Notes: generated by a model from the letters alone, not told the origin. A stretch of DNA of 20,156 nt from JAAYZM01 sp964510785 (GCA_964510785.1 CAZECM010000056.1:1-20156), one strand, 5' to 3'; positions 5,928-13,597 are shown, numbered from the stretch's first letter. Program-made: numbers and translations.

Positions 5928-7445
5928 TCACACGTCGTCCTCGTCGATCCAGTCCAGGGTGCGTGTCACGGCCTTGCGCCACCGCCGGTAGCGCAGCTCG
6001 CGATCCTCGATGCCGATGGCGGGCTCCCAGCGCCGGTCCTCGTGCCAGTTGGCCTCGATCTCGGCGAGCCCGGACCAGTAGCCGACGGCGAGCCCCGCGG
6101 CGTAGGCCGCCCCGAGCGCCGAGGTCTCCGCGACGCGCGGGCGCACGACGGGCACGCCGAGCAGGTCCGCCTGGGTCTGCATCAGCAGGTCGTTGACGAC
6201 CATGCCGCCGTCCACGCGCAGCTCGGTGAGCGGCACCCCGGAGTCCGCGTCCATCGCGTCGAGCACCTCACGGGTCTGGAATGCCGTGGCCTCGAGCGCG
6301 GCCCGGGCGAGGTGCGCCTTCGTGACGAAGCGCGTGAGCCCCACGATCGCCCCGCGCGCGTCGGGTCGCCAGTGCGGCGCGAACAGTCCGGAGAAGGCGG
6401 GGACGACGACGGCGCCCCCGGCGTCCGGCACGCTCGCGGCGAGCGCCTCGATCTCGCTCGCCGAGTCGATGAGCTCGAGGTTGTCCCGCAGCCACTGGAC
6501 GAGCGATCCCGTGACTGCGATGGACCCCTCGAGCGCGTAGACGGGTGCCTCGCCCGCGAGCTGGTACGCGACGGTCGTCAGGAGGCCGTGCTGCGAGCGC
6601 ACCGCCGTCGGCCCCGTGTTGAGCAGCATGAAGTTGCCCGTGCCGTAGGTGTTCTTCGCCTGCCCGGGCGTGAAGCACGCCTGGCCGAAGGTCGCGGCGT
6701 GCTGGTCGCCGAGCATCCCGGTGATGGGTGTGCCGGCGAGCAGGGTGTCACGGTGGGCCGTCGCGAAGGGGCCGCTCGAGGGCCGGATCTCGGGGAGCAT
6801 CGCGAGCGGGACGCCGAGGGCCGCGGCGAGCTCGGGGTCCCAGGCGAGCGTGGTGAGGTCCATGAGCAACGTGCGGGACGCGTTCGTGACGTCGGTCAGG
6901 TGGACACCGCCGTCGGGCCCGCCCGTGGCGTTCCAGGCCAGCCACGTGTCGATCGTGCCGAACAGCACGTCGCCGCGCTCGGCGGCCGCGCGGGCGCCCT
7001 CGACGTGGTCGAGGATCCAGCGGATCTTGGGTCCGGCGAAGTACGTCGCGAGCGGCAGGCCGGTGCGCTCGGTGAACAGCTCGCGCAGCCGCTCGTCCGC
7101 GGCGAGCTCGTCGACGATGGCTTGGGTGCGAACGTCCTGCCACACGATCGCGGGGTGGACGGGCTTGCCGGTGTGCCGGTCCCACACGACCGTCGTCTCG
7201 CGCTGGTTCGTGATGCCCACGGCGGCGAGGTCGCGGTGGGTGAGGTCCGCGCGGGCGAGGGCCCGGGCGATCACCTCGCGCGCGCGATCCCAGATCTCGA
7301 CGGGGTCGTGCTCCACCCAGCCCGCGCGCGGGAAGTATTGGCGGTGCTCGAGCTGGCCCGAGGCGAGGATCCGCCCGGCGTGGTCCACCACGACGGCGCG
7401 CGTGCTCGTGGTGCCCTGGTCGATCGCCAGGATGTAGCCGCTCAT
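5928..7445 (-). CDS. glpK: Glycerol kinase
   Basis: This 505-residue FGGY-family kinase phosphorylates glycerol to sn-glycerol-3-phosphate in the cytoplasm. The N-terminal phosphate loop AIDQGTTSTRA is intact. The glycerol-contacting residues line up with those of E. coli GlpK: Arg82-Glu83 (NQRETTVVW), Tyr135 (TYFAGPK) and Asp247-Gln248 (GMLGDQHAA). The C-terminal FGGY signature region (ELRVDGGMVVNDLLMQ) is also present. The length equals the family norm. The ATG at 7445 has a good Shine-Dalgarno (GGGAGG) a few bases upstream. Neither glpF nor glpD is adjacent; the downstream neighbour is an AEC transporter and the divergent neighbour an acetyltransferase, so glpK is not in a classical glp operon here. 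Confidence 0.96.
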   Translation of the reverse strand: MSGYILAIDQGTTSTRAVVVDHAGRILASGQLEHRQYFPRAGWVEHDPVEIWDRAREVIARALARADLTHRDLAAVGITNQRETTVVWDRHTGKPVHPAIVWQDVRTQAIVDELAADERLRELFTERTGLPLATYFAGPKIRWILDHVEGARAAAERGDVLFGTIDTWLAWNATGGPDGGVHLTDVTNASRTLLMDLTTLAWDPELAAALGVPLAMLPEIRPSSGPFATAHRDTLLAGTPITGMLGDQHAATFGQACFTPGQAKNTYGTGNFMLLNTGPTAVRSQHGLLTTVAYQLAGEAPVYALEGSIAVTGSLVQWLRDNLELIDSASEIEALAASVPDAGGAVVVPAFSGLFAPHWRPDARGAIVGLTRFVTKAHLARAALEATAFQTREVLDAMDADSGVPLTELRVDGGMVVNDLLMQTQADLLGVPVVRPRVAETSALGAAYAAGLAVGYWSGLAEIEANWHEDRRWEPAIGIEDRELRYRRWRKAVTRTLDWIDEDDV

Positions 7446-7533
7446 GTCCCTCCCCGGGGTGACGCGGTGCCACCGTCCGCCGTCGTCGGCGTCCTGCCGT
7501 GCCAGCGTGCCACGTCGCGCCGCCAGCGGGCGC

Positions 7534-7539
7534 TAGGTT
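7534..7539 (+). promoter_or_regulatory. Candidate -10 element of the argA-like gene (leaderless)
   Basis: TAGGTT is followed by six bases and then GTG at 7546. This geometry places transcription start at the start codon. It argues for the GTG at 7546 over the in-frame GTG at 7540, which would touch the -10 element. Confidence 0.5.
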
Positions 7540-7545
7540 GTGCTG

Positions 7546-8058
7546 GTGAGCGACCTGTTGATCCGCGCCGCGCTGCCGCGGGACGTCCCGGCGATCCGCG
7601 ACCTCGTGACCCCGTACGCAGAGGACCGCATCCTGCTCGCGAAGGAGCTGGTCGGCTACTTCGAGTCCGTGCAGGAGTTCCTCGTGGCCGAGGTGCCCGG
7701 GGAGGGCGTGATCGGTTGCGGCGCGCTGCACGTCATGTGGTCCGACCTCGGCGAGGTGCGCACCCTCGCGGTCAAGCGGTCCTGGCGTGGCCGGCGGGTG
7801 GGGCACGCGCTGCTGACCGCGCTCGTGGCCCGGGCGGCCGAGCTCGAGCTCTCGCGGCTGTTCTGCCTCACCTTCGAGGTCGACTTCTTCCGCGGGCACG
7901 GCTTCGAGGCGATCGAGGAGACGCCCGTGAGCGCCGACGTCTTCGCCGAGCTGCTGCGCTCCCACGACGACGGCGTCGCGGAGTTCCTCGACCTGGCCCA
8001 CGTGAAGCAGAACACCTTGGGCAACACGAGGATGCTCCTCACCCTGCCGTCAGCCTGA
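7546..8058 (+). CDS. argA: GNAT-family amino-acid N-acetyltransferase (ArgA-like, Rv2747 type)
   Basis: This 170-residue single-domain GNAT protein resembles the short actinobacterial N-acetylglutamate synthases typified by Mycobacterium tuberculosis Rv2747. That enzyme acetylates glutamate or glutamine with acetyl-CoA, the first step of arginine biosynthesis. The acetyl-CoA-binding signature is LAVKRSWRGRRVGHALL, preceded by the beta-strand GCGALHVMWSDLGEVRTL. The C-terminal segment SADVFAELLRSHDDGVAEFLDLAHVKQNTLGNTRMLL is typical of this subfamily. The preferred start is GTG 7546, with TAGGTT ending six bases before it. No other arginine genes are nearby. It converges with mutY with only 23 bases between stops. 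The subfamily assignment is from recall of motif similarity. Confidence 0.8.
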   Translation: MSDLLIRAALPRDVPAIRDLVTPYAEDRILLAKELVGYFESVQEFLVAEVPGEGVIGCGALHVMWSDLGEVRTLAVKRSWRGRRVGHALLTALVARAAELELSRLFCLTFEVDFFRGHGFEAIEETPVSADVFAELLRSHDDGVAEFLDLAHVKQNTLGNTRMLLTLPSA

Positions 8059-8081
8059 GCAGCCCGGCGCAGGGGGCGGGG

Positions 8082-8990
8082 CTAGCGGGGCAGGGCGACC
8101 TGGGGTGGGTCGGTGGTGGTGAGGAGGGTGGCTAGGCCGTCGGTGACGAGGGAGTCCAGGCAGCGGGTGAGCTTCGCCCGGTCCGGCTCGAGGGCCTCGA
8201 TCGCCCCGAGGGGGACGGGGCCGACGGCGTCCCGCAGCAGCGCCATGATCCGTCCGCGCACCTGCCGGTCCGTGCCGTGCCACGGCTGCGTCCGGCGCCG
8301 CGCCGTGTGCTCGTCGGGCGGGTAGCCGGCGGCCCGCCACGCGCACATCGAGGCGACCGGGCACCCGGCGCACCTGGGGGAGCGCGCCGTGCACACGAGG
8401 GCGCCGAGCTCCATCGAAGCGGCCGCCCAGCGCGCGGCATCGGCGTCGCCGTCCGGCACCACCGCTCGGGCGAGCTGCCGTTCGGCGGCCGTCGGGTGCG
8501 GCGGGGGCAGGGCGGTCCCGGTGAGGGTTCGGGCCAGCACGCGGCGCACGTTCGTGTCGACGACGACGGCACGCCGTCCGAACGCGAACGCCCGCACGGC
8601 AGCCGCGGTGTACTCGCCGATGCCGGGGAGCGCACGCAGCAGCTCCTCGTCGTCGGGCACCTCGCCACCGTGCCGCTCGACGATCGCCCGCGCGCACTCG
8701 TGCAGCCGCAGCGCCCGGCGCGGGTAGCCGAGCCGCCCCCACGCCCGCAGCACCTCGTCGGGGCTCGCCGCGGCGAAGGCCGCTGCGTCCGGCCAGCGCG
8801 CGAGCCACTCCCGCCACACCGGCTCGACCCGGGAGACGGGCGTCTGCTGCAGCATCACCTCGCTGACGAGCACGCCCCACGCCGAGCACCCAGGGCCGCG
8901 CCACGGCAGGTCCCGGGCGTTCACGGCGAACCACGCCGAGGTCGCGTGCACGAGCGCGGCGGCGTCAACGGTGGCGGAGGCGGCAGGCAT
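8082..8990 (-). CDS. mutY: A/G-specific adenine DNA glycosylase MutY
   Basis: MutY removes adenine mispaired with 8-oxoguanine in base-excision repair. The 302-residue product has the catalytic Glu44 (SEVMLQQTPV), the helix-hairpin-helix LPGIGEYTAAAVRAFAF (from 121) and the catalytic Asp145 in VVVDTNVRRV. The [4Fe-4S] cluster Cys set is Cys200-x6-Cys207-x2-Cys210-x5-Cys216. The C-terminal tail of about 80 residues is much shorter than the NUDIX-like 8-oxoG-recognition domain of E. coli MutY, matching the short actinobacterial form (about 300 residues). ATG 8990 is preferred because an AGGA Shine-Dalgarno lies 7 bases upstream; longer in-frame starts up to 9167 would overlap the divergent neighbour and encode a Cys/Arg-rich non-MutY stretch. 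Its position beside disA-radA recalls the M. tuberculosis arrangement. Confidence 0.95.
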   Translation of the reverse strand: MPAASATVDAAALVHATSAWFAVNARDLPWRGPGCSAWGVLVSEVMLQQTPVSRVEPVWREWLARWPDAAAFAAASPDEVLRAWGRLGYPRRALRLHECARAIVERHGGEVPDDEELLRALPGIGEYTAAAVRAFAFGRRAVVVDTNVRRVLARTLTGTALPPPHPTAAERQLARAVVPDGDADAARWAAASMELGALVCTARSPRCAGCPVASMCAWRAAGYPPDEHTARRRTQPWHGTDRQVRGRIMALLRDAVGPVPLGAIEALEPDRAKLTRCLDSLVTDGLATLLTTTDPPQVALPR

Positions 8991-9159
8991 CGACTCATCC
9001 TGCATCACTGCACGCGCGGCCGTGCACCCCACACTGCGCCCCGACGACACGCATCTGGCGCCGCGACGCGCGGCGTGCCGCCACGGATTGCGCGCCTGTG
9101 CGCCGTAGCGTGGGAACCACGATGTCGCGTGCGATCGCCAGCCGCGGAAGGAGGCGGCC

Positions 9160-9783
9160 ATGAACACCGTGCTCCGGCCCGTCGGTCCAGAACCGGCCCG
9201 GGTCTACTGGACACGCCGCCTGCTGATCCTTGCCGCCCTCATCGTCGCCGCAACCCTCGTGTGGACCCTCGTGCAGGGCGGCGGCACGCCGTCCGACGCC
9301 AAGGCAGGCTCGAGTCCGTCGGCGGACGGGAAGACCGAGGGGGACGACGACGGCGAGGCCACGGGCAACGACTCCGGCGATTCGACCGGCGCCGCCAGCC
9401 CGTGTACCGCCGAGAACCTTGAGCTGACCGTCGCTTCCGGCAGGAACAGCTACGCCGCCGGGGCATCGCCGTCGTTCACCGTGACCGTGACGAACACGGG
9501 CGACGCGGGCTGCACCGTCGACGTGGGCGACGCGAGCCGCGAGCTGCTCATCACGAGCGGCTCGGACCGCATCTGGTCGAGCCTTGACTGCGAGTCCGAG
9601 GAACCTTCGCGCAATCTCCTGCTCGGGGCGGGCAAGTCCGACACGCACGAGGTGTCCTGGGACCGCATCCGCTCGGACGAGAAGTGCTCCGACGGCCTGC
9701 CCACACCGCGACCGGGCACCTACAAGGCGCAAGTGAAGCTCAACGGCGCCGAGTCCGAGCAGGCGACCTTCGCGCTCGAGTGA
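9160..9783 (+). CDS. Membrane-anchored extracytoplasmic protein next to disA/mutY (Rv3587c-like position)
   Basis: This 207-residue protein has one N-terminal membrane segment (about 21-38, after TRR). A low-complexity linker rich in Ser, Gly and Asp (41-80) follows, then a soluble domain (81-207) whose FTVTVTNTGDAGCTVDVG pattern suggests an immunoglobulin-like beta-sandwich. Cys82, Cys118, Cys144 and Cys176 are the only cysteines and could form two disulfides outside the cell. The motif LLITSGSDRIWSSLDC is striking and probably conserved. A strong Shine-Dalgarno AAGGAGG (9148-9154) lies 5 bases before the ATG. It is divergent from mutY and opposite to disA, the same relative arrangement as Rv3587c in M. 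tuberculosis. Function is unknown. Confidence 0.8.
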   Translation: MNTVLRPVGPEPARVYWTRRLLILAALIVAATLVWTLVQGGGTPSDAKAGSSPSADGKTEGDDDGEATGNDSGDSTGAASPCTAENLELTVASGRNSYAAGASPSFTVTVTNTGDAGCTVDVGDASRELLITSGSDRIWSSLDCESEEPSRNLLLGAGKSDTHEVSWDRIRSDEKCSDGLPTPRPGTYKAQVKLNGAESEQATFALE

Positions 9784-9802
9784 TGCGCTGCCGCGACGCC
9801 TG

Positions 9803-10225
9803 TCAGCTGTACCAGAGCATCTCCACGGCCGGCCGCTCGGCCGAGGGCCGCAGGTCGTGTCGCAGCGGGGCGCCGTCCTCGACCACCGTGAGCCTCCCCC
9901 CGACCCACGCGCTCTCGATGACGCGCAAGTTCTCCGGCGTCAGCGGTCGGCCGTAGGAGAACCACTCCCAGCGCACCCGGCTCGCCCGCTGGATCAGGAA
10001 CGTCGTCGGTGAGATCTCGGCCGACTCCGGGTCCCACACCCGGAGCGTCTCGGCGCCGTCGAAGTCGATGACGAGGGAGTTCGAGTCCTCGACGTGCGCG
10101 GCGACGAACCGGTGGATGTTGTCGATCCGCCCGCCGAAGATGTCGCCGAAGAATGCGAGCGAACCGCACGGGAGGCTCGCGATCTGCCGCTCGATCGAGC
10201 GGGCGATCTGTGCCGCCTCGGACAC
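9803..10225 (-). CDS. Uncharacterised 140-residue protein immediately downstream of disA
   Basis: This small soluble protein has no recognised named domain. It opens with a helix (MSEAAQIARSIERQIASLP), then CGSLAFFGDIFGGRIDNIHRFV, then alternating beta-like segments: SLVIDFDGAETLRVWDPESAEIS, TTFLIQRASRVRWEWFSYGRP and GGRLTVVEDG. The many aromatic residues and regular strands suggest a compact beta-rich fold. The GTG start lies 3 bases after the disA TAG with no clear Shine-Dalgarno, so it is probably translated by coupling to disA. That tight placement suggests, without proving, a link to c-di-AMP or DisA. The convergent neighbour ends 20 bases from its stop. Confidence 0.75.
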   Translation of the reverse strand: MSEAAQIARSIERQIASLPCGSLAFFGDIFGGRIDNIHRFVAAHVEDSNSLVIDFDGAETLRVWDPESAEISPTTFLIQRASRVRWEWFSYGRPLTPENLRVIESAWVGGRLTVVEDGAPLRHDLRPSAERPAVEMLWYS

Positions 10226-10228
10226 GGG

Positions 10229-11308
10229 CTAGACGTACCGCTCGAGGATCGAGGACTCCGCGAGGCGTGAAAGCCCTTCGCGTACGGCTCGCGCCCGCTG
10301 CTCGCCCACGCCGTCGACGGCCATGAGGTCGTCGATCCCCGCGGCGAGAAGGCGCTGCAGCCCGCCGAAGTGCCCCGCGAGACGGTCCACGATCGCGCCG
10401 GGGAGCCGGGGTACGCGTGACAGCAGCCGTAGCCCGCGCGGGCTCGCAGAGGCATCGAGCTCCCCGCCCCCGGGCAGGGCGAGGATCTGTGCGATGAGCG
10501 CGTGGTCGAGCAGCTCGGCGGACGACAGCGCGGCGAGTGCGTCGGTGAGTGCGGCAGGAGAGGGCTCTTTGCGGCCCACCTCGACGTAGTCGCGGACGAG
10601 GAGTTCCGCCTCGGGCCCGAGCCCGCCCACGAGCTCGTCGAGCTGCAGCGCGAGCAGCCGCCCGTCCGTGCCGAGCTCCACGACGTAGTCGTCGATCTCC
10701 GTGGAGATGCGACGCACCATCTCGAGGCGTTGCACGACGGCGCACACGTCGCGCACCGTGACGAGGTCCTCGATCTCGAGGGCGGACAGCGTGCCGGACA
10801 CCTCGTCGAGGCGGGACTTGTAGCGCTCGAGGGTCTGCAGGGCCTGGTTGGCGCGCGACAGGATCGTGCCCGAGTCCTCGAGCACGTAGCGCAGCCCACC
10901 CACGTACAGCGCGACGATCCGCATCGACTGGCTCACCGAGATGACGGGGAAGCCGGTCTGCTTCGCGACCCGCTCGGCCGTGCGGTGCCGGGTGCCGGAC
11001 TCGCTCGTCTCGATCGACGAGTCGGGCAGGAGCTGCACCGCGGCGCGCACGATCCGGTTGGTGTGGGCATCGACGACGACGGCGCCGTCCATCTTGGCGA
11101 GCTCGCGCAGCCGGGTCGCGGAGAACTCGACGTCGAGCGGGAATCCGCCCGAGCTGATCGCCTCGACCGTCTTGTCGTGGCCCAGCACGACCAGGGCGCC
11201 GGTGCGGCCGCGCAGGATGCGCTCGAGACCGTCGCGCAGCGAGGTCCCGGGTGCGACGGCGGCCAGGGTGGTGCGCAGGAGGTCCTGGGGCGACGGGGTG
11301 GTGGACAC
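10229..11308 (-). CDS. disA: DNA integrity scanning diadenylate cyclase DisA
   Basis: DisA condenses two ATP into the second messenger c-di-AMP and is slowed by branched DNA such as Holliday junctions. The 359-residue protein has the N-terminal DAC domain with the catalytic motifs DGA (74-76) and RHRTA (107-111). A helical linker follows (about 150-280), then a C-terminal helix-hairpin-helix DNA-binding region with IDDLMAVDGVGEQRARAVREGL. Length and motifs are canonical. The GTG at 11308 lacks a Shine-Dalgarno; TAGGAT on the minus strand ends 6 bases upstream, indicating a leaderless mRNA from its own promoter in the 59-base gap after radA. RadA physically inhibits DisA in mycobacteria, so the radA-disA adjacency is functionally meaningful. 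Confidence 0.97.
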   Translation of the reverse strand: MSTTPSPQDLLRTTLAAVAPGTSLRDGLERILRGRTGALVVLGHDKTVEAISSGGFPLDVEFSATRLRELAKMDGAVVVDAHTNRIVRAAVQLLPDSSIETSESGTRHRTAERVAKQTGFPVISVSQSMRIVALYVGGLRYVLEDSGTILSRANQALQTLERYKSRLDEVSGTLSALEIEDLVTVRDVCAVVQRLEMVRRISTEIDDYVVELGTDGRLLALQLDELVGGLGPEAELLVRDYVEVGRKEPSPAALTDALAALSSAELLDHALIAQILALPGGGELDASASPRGLRLLSRVPRLPGAIVDRLAGHFGGLQRLLAAGIDDLMAVDGVGEQRARAVREGLSRLAESSILERYV

Positions 11309-11314
11309 GTGTCG

Positions 11315-11320
11315 ATCCTA
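11315..11320 (-). promoter_or_regulatory. Candidate -10 element of disA (leaderless)
   Basis: Minus-strand TAGGAT is followed by six bases and then GTG at 11308. The element lies in the radA-disA gap and would let disA be transcribed independently of radA. Confidence 0.55.
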
Positions 11321-11367
11321 CGGTCCGGGTCGCGCCGGCTCCGGTGCCGCGCCGCGGGCTCCAAGCC

Positions 11368-12762
11368 TCACGGCCGGGCGGAGACGTCCCGCGCGGCCTG
11401 CACGGCGGCCGCCACGTGCGGGACCTCGACGAGCGACATCCCGGCCGGCACCTGCCCGGCGTCGACCGACATGACCGGGACGATCGCCCGCGTGAACCCG
11501 AGCCGGGCTGCCTCGGCGAGCCGGGGGCCGGCCCCCGCGATGCGCCGCACCTCGCCCGAGAGCCCCACCTCGCCCATCGCGACGATGCCGCGCGCGAGCG
11601 CCGTGCCGTCGAGGTCCGAGATCGTCGCGAGCGCGAGCGCGAGGTCGACCGCGGGTTCCGTGAGCCGCGCCCCGCCCACGGTCGAGACGTAGACGTCCTT
11701 GTTGCCGATCGGTGCGCGCACCCGCGACTGCAGGACGGCGAGCACCATGGCGAGCCGGCTCGAGTCCACGCCGCTCGTGGTGCGCCGCGGGCTCGCGAGC
11801 GAGCTCGGTGTCACGAGCGCCTGAACCTCCGTGGCGAGCGCGCGCCGACCCTCGAGCGAGACCGTGACGCACGTGCCCGGCACGGACTGGGTCGCGTGCG
11901 AGAGGAACAGCCCGCTCGGGTCCGCGAGTCCCTCGATGCCACCCTCGGTCAGGTCGAAGCAGCCCACCTCGTCCGTGGTGCCGAACCGGTTCTTGACGGC
12001 GCGCAGCAGCCGCAGGCGCGAGTGCCGGTCGCCCTCGAACTGGCACACGACGTCGACGAGGTGCTCGAGCGTGCGCGGCCCCGCGACCGAGCCGTCCTTC
12101 GTGACGTGCCCCACGAGCACGATCGGCAGGTCGCGCGTCTTGGCCACGGCGATGAGCGCGGCCGCTACCTCGCGCACCTGACCCACCCCGCCCGCGGCGC
12201 CCTCGACGGCAGCCGACGCGATGGTCTGCACGGAGTCGACGATCACGAGGTCCGGGTGCGAGGCCTCGATGTGCCCGAGCACGCTGCCGAGGTCCGTCTC
12301 CGCGGCGAGCAGCAGCGACTCCTCGAGCGCTCCGATGCGCTCGGCGCGCAACCGCACCTGGCCCGCGGACTCCTCGCCCGTCACGTACAGCACGCGCCGC
12401 CCGGTGCGCGCGGTCCGCGCCGCGACGTCGAGCAAGAGGGTCGACTTGCCGACGCCCGGCTCCCCGGCCATGAGGATCACGGCACCCGGTACGAGCCCAC
12501 CACCCAGCACCCGGTCGAGCTCGGAGACGCCCGTGGGTCGCGCCCGCGCCGCCTCGACGTCCACCTGCCCGATGGGCACCGCAGGTGACCCCACCGGGTT
12601 GCGCGCGGCCGTGCGGGGACCCGCCGTCGGCGCGTTCTCCGCCACCGTCCCCCACGCCTGGCACTCCCCGCAGCGCCCGACCCACTTCGCGGACGTCCAG
12701 CCGCACTCGGCGCAGACGTAGGAAGGGCGGGCGTTCTTTCGGGCGGCGGCGGGGCTCGACAT
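11368..12762 (-). CDS. radA: DNA repair ATPase RadA (Sms)
   Basis: RadA is a RecA-like ATPase/helicase that promotes branch migration in recombination and repair. The 464-residue product starts with a C4 zinc finger (Cys17, Cys20, Cys31, Cys34). The RecA-like core follows, with Walker A GEPGVGKST (100-108), Walker B LVIVDSVQT (172-180) and the RadA-specific KNRFG motif (257-261). A C-terminal Lon-protease-like domain includes GNKDVYVSTVGGARLTEPAVDLA. The ATG at 12762 is chosen over the in-frame codon at 12786, because minus-strand TAGCGT ends 7 bases upstream and no Shine-Dalgarno is seen, so the mRNA is likely leaderless. That -10 element overlaps the stop codon of the preceding Cys-rich gene. 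disA follows after 59 bases. Confidence 0.97.
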   Translation of the reverse strand: MSSPAAARKNARPSYVCAECGWTSAKWVGRCGECQAWGTVAENAPTAGPRTAARNPVGSPAVPIGQVDVEAARARPTGVSELDRVLGGGLVPGAVILMAGEPGVGKSTLLLDVAARTARTGRRVLYVTGEESAGQVRLRAERIGALEESLLLAAETDLGSVLGHIEASHPDLVIVDSVQTIASAAVEGAAGGVGQVREVAAALIAVAKTRDLPIVLVGHVTKDGSVAGPRTLEHLVDVVCQFEGDRHSRLRLLRAVKNRFGTTDEVGCFDLTEGGIEGLADPSGLFLSHATQSVPGTCVTVSLEGRRALATEVQALVTPSSLASPRRTTSGVDSSRLAMVLAVLQSRVRAPIGNKDVYVSTVGGARLTEPAVDLALALATISDLDGTALARGIVAMGEVGLSGEVRRIAGAGPRLAEAARLGFTRAIVPVMSVDAGQVPAGMSLVEVPHVAAAVQAARDVSARP

Positions 12763-12769
12763 GACCCGA

Positions 12770-12775
12770 ACGCTA
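12770..12775 (-). promoter_or_regulatory. Candidate -10 element of radA (leaderless)
   Basis: Minus-strand TAGCGT is followed by seven bases and then ATG at 12762. It overlaps the stop codon region (12773-12775) of the upstream Cys-rich gene: the TAG of the hexamer is itself that stop codon. Confidence 0.5.
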
Positions 12776-13585
12776 GCCGCGGCCACCGACAGCGGGTCGC
12801 GACGCCGGGTGCACGGTGAGCGGCAGCAACCGCCGTGCCCCCACGAGCTCTGCGCACCGCGCCGCGATCGCCTCGTACGCCGCCGCCCCCACGAGCTCGA
12901 TCAGCTCCGCGCGCAGCGACACGTACACCGGCTCGCTCCCCACGTGCGCCTCGGGCGCGCCCGTGCAGTACCAGTCGAGGTCGTGGCCGCCGGTGCCCCA
13001 GCCGCGCCGGTCGAACTCCGCGATCGTCACCTCTTGGTACTCCGTGCCGTCGGGCCGCTCGACGTCGCGGTACGAGCGGCGCACCGGGAGCTGCCAGCAC
13101 ACGTCGGGCTTGGTCTCGAGCGGCTCGCGGTCGAGCTGCAGCGCAAGGCCGTGCAGGGCGCACCCGCCACCGCCGGGGAAGCCCGGGTCGTTGAGGAAGA
13201 CGCACGCGCCGTCGGTCGCGCGCCGGGTCTTGCGGGCGCCGTCGTCGTCGGCCTCGGTCCATGCGGTGCGGGGGACGACGGCGCCGTCCGGGCGGCGCTG
13301 CCAGTCCTCGGGGCTTAGCAGCTCGACGAAGCCGGCGACCCGTTCCTCGTCGTCGGCGTCCGTGAAGTGGGCGCCCATGGTGCAGCAGCCGTCGTCGGGA
13401 CGCTCGGCGTAGATGCCGGGGCAGCCGCGACCGAAGATGCACGTCCACGAGCTGGTGAGCCACGTGAGGTCCACGCGGAACACCCGGTCGGGGCCGTCGG
13501 GCGACCTCGCGGGGTCCCACTCGGGGTCGGGCAGCTCGACCCACGTGCGGGCGGAGTCGAGGGGAACTTCGGTCGGTGACGGCAC
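12773..13585 (-). CDS. Cys-rich hypothetical protein upstream of radA (possible metal or Fe-S protein)
   Basis: This 270-residue soluble protein has eight cysteines: Cys49, Cys55, Cys67, Cys68, Cys128, Cys142, Cys163 and Cys207. The central pattern is CIFGRGC, then DGCCTMGAHF, then ACVFLNDPG, then GCALHGLALQL, then VCWQLPV. It recalls the Cys-cluster layout of YkgJ- and DUF3109-type proteins, which are thought to bind zinc or Fe-S clusters. That link is by pattern only. The GTG at 13585 has no Shine-Dalgarno, and minus-strand TAGTGT ends 6 bases upstream (leaderless geometry). Its stop lies 10 bases before the radA start, so transcription may run on into radA. No function can be assigned. Confidence 0.75.
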   Translation of the reverse strand: MPSPTEVPLDSARTWVELPDPEWDPARSPDGPDRVFRVDLTWLTSSWTCIFGRGCPGIYAERPDDGCCTMGAHFTDADDEERVAGFVELLSPEDWQRRPDGAVVPRTAWTEADDDGARKTRRATDGACVFLNDPGFPGGGGCALHGLALQLDREPLETKPDVCWQLPVRRSYRDVERPDGTEYQEVTIAEFDRRGWGTGGHDLDWYCTGAPEAHVGSEPVYVSLRAELIELVGAAAYEAIAARCAELVGARRLLPLTVHPASRPAVGGRG

Positions 13586-13591
13586 GGTCCC

Positions 13592-13597
13592 ACACTA
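13592..13597 (-). promoter_or_regulatory. Candidate -10 element of the Cys-rich gene (leaderless)
   Basis: Minus-strand TAGTGT is followed by six bases and then GTG at 13585. It forms a divergent pair with the plus-strand TAGGCT at 13621-13626. Confidence 0.5.

Noticed and set aside
7465..7475. Inverted repeat CGGTGCCACCG in the glpK/argA-like divergent region
   Set aside because: Short, odd-length GC-rich palindrome with no repeat elsewhere in the window; too weak to call an operator.
8059..8081. G-rich gap between the convergent argA-like gene and mutY
   Set aside because: Only 23 bases, with a direct rather than inverted GCGGGGC repeat nearby; no terminator or other structure can be supported.
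4914..8135. Very long plus-strand open frame (1073 codons) opposite the AEC transporter and glpK genes
   Set aside because: It is antisense to two firmly identified genes, its translation is low-complexity Arg/His/Glu/Gly-rich with no domain, and long open frames on the non-coding strand are expected at this GC content.
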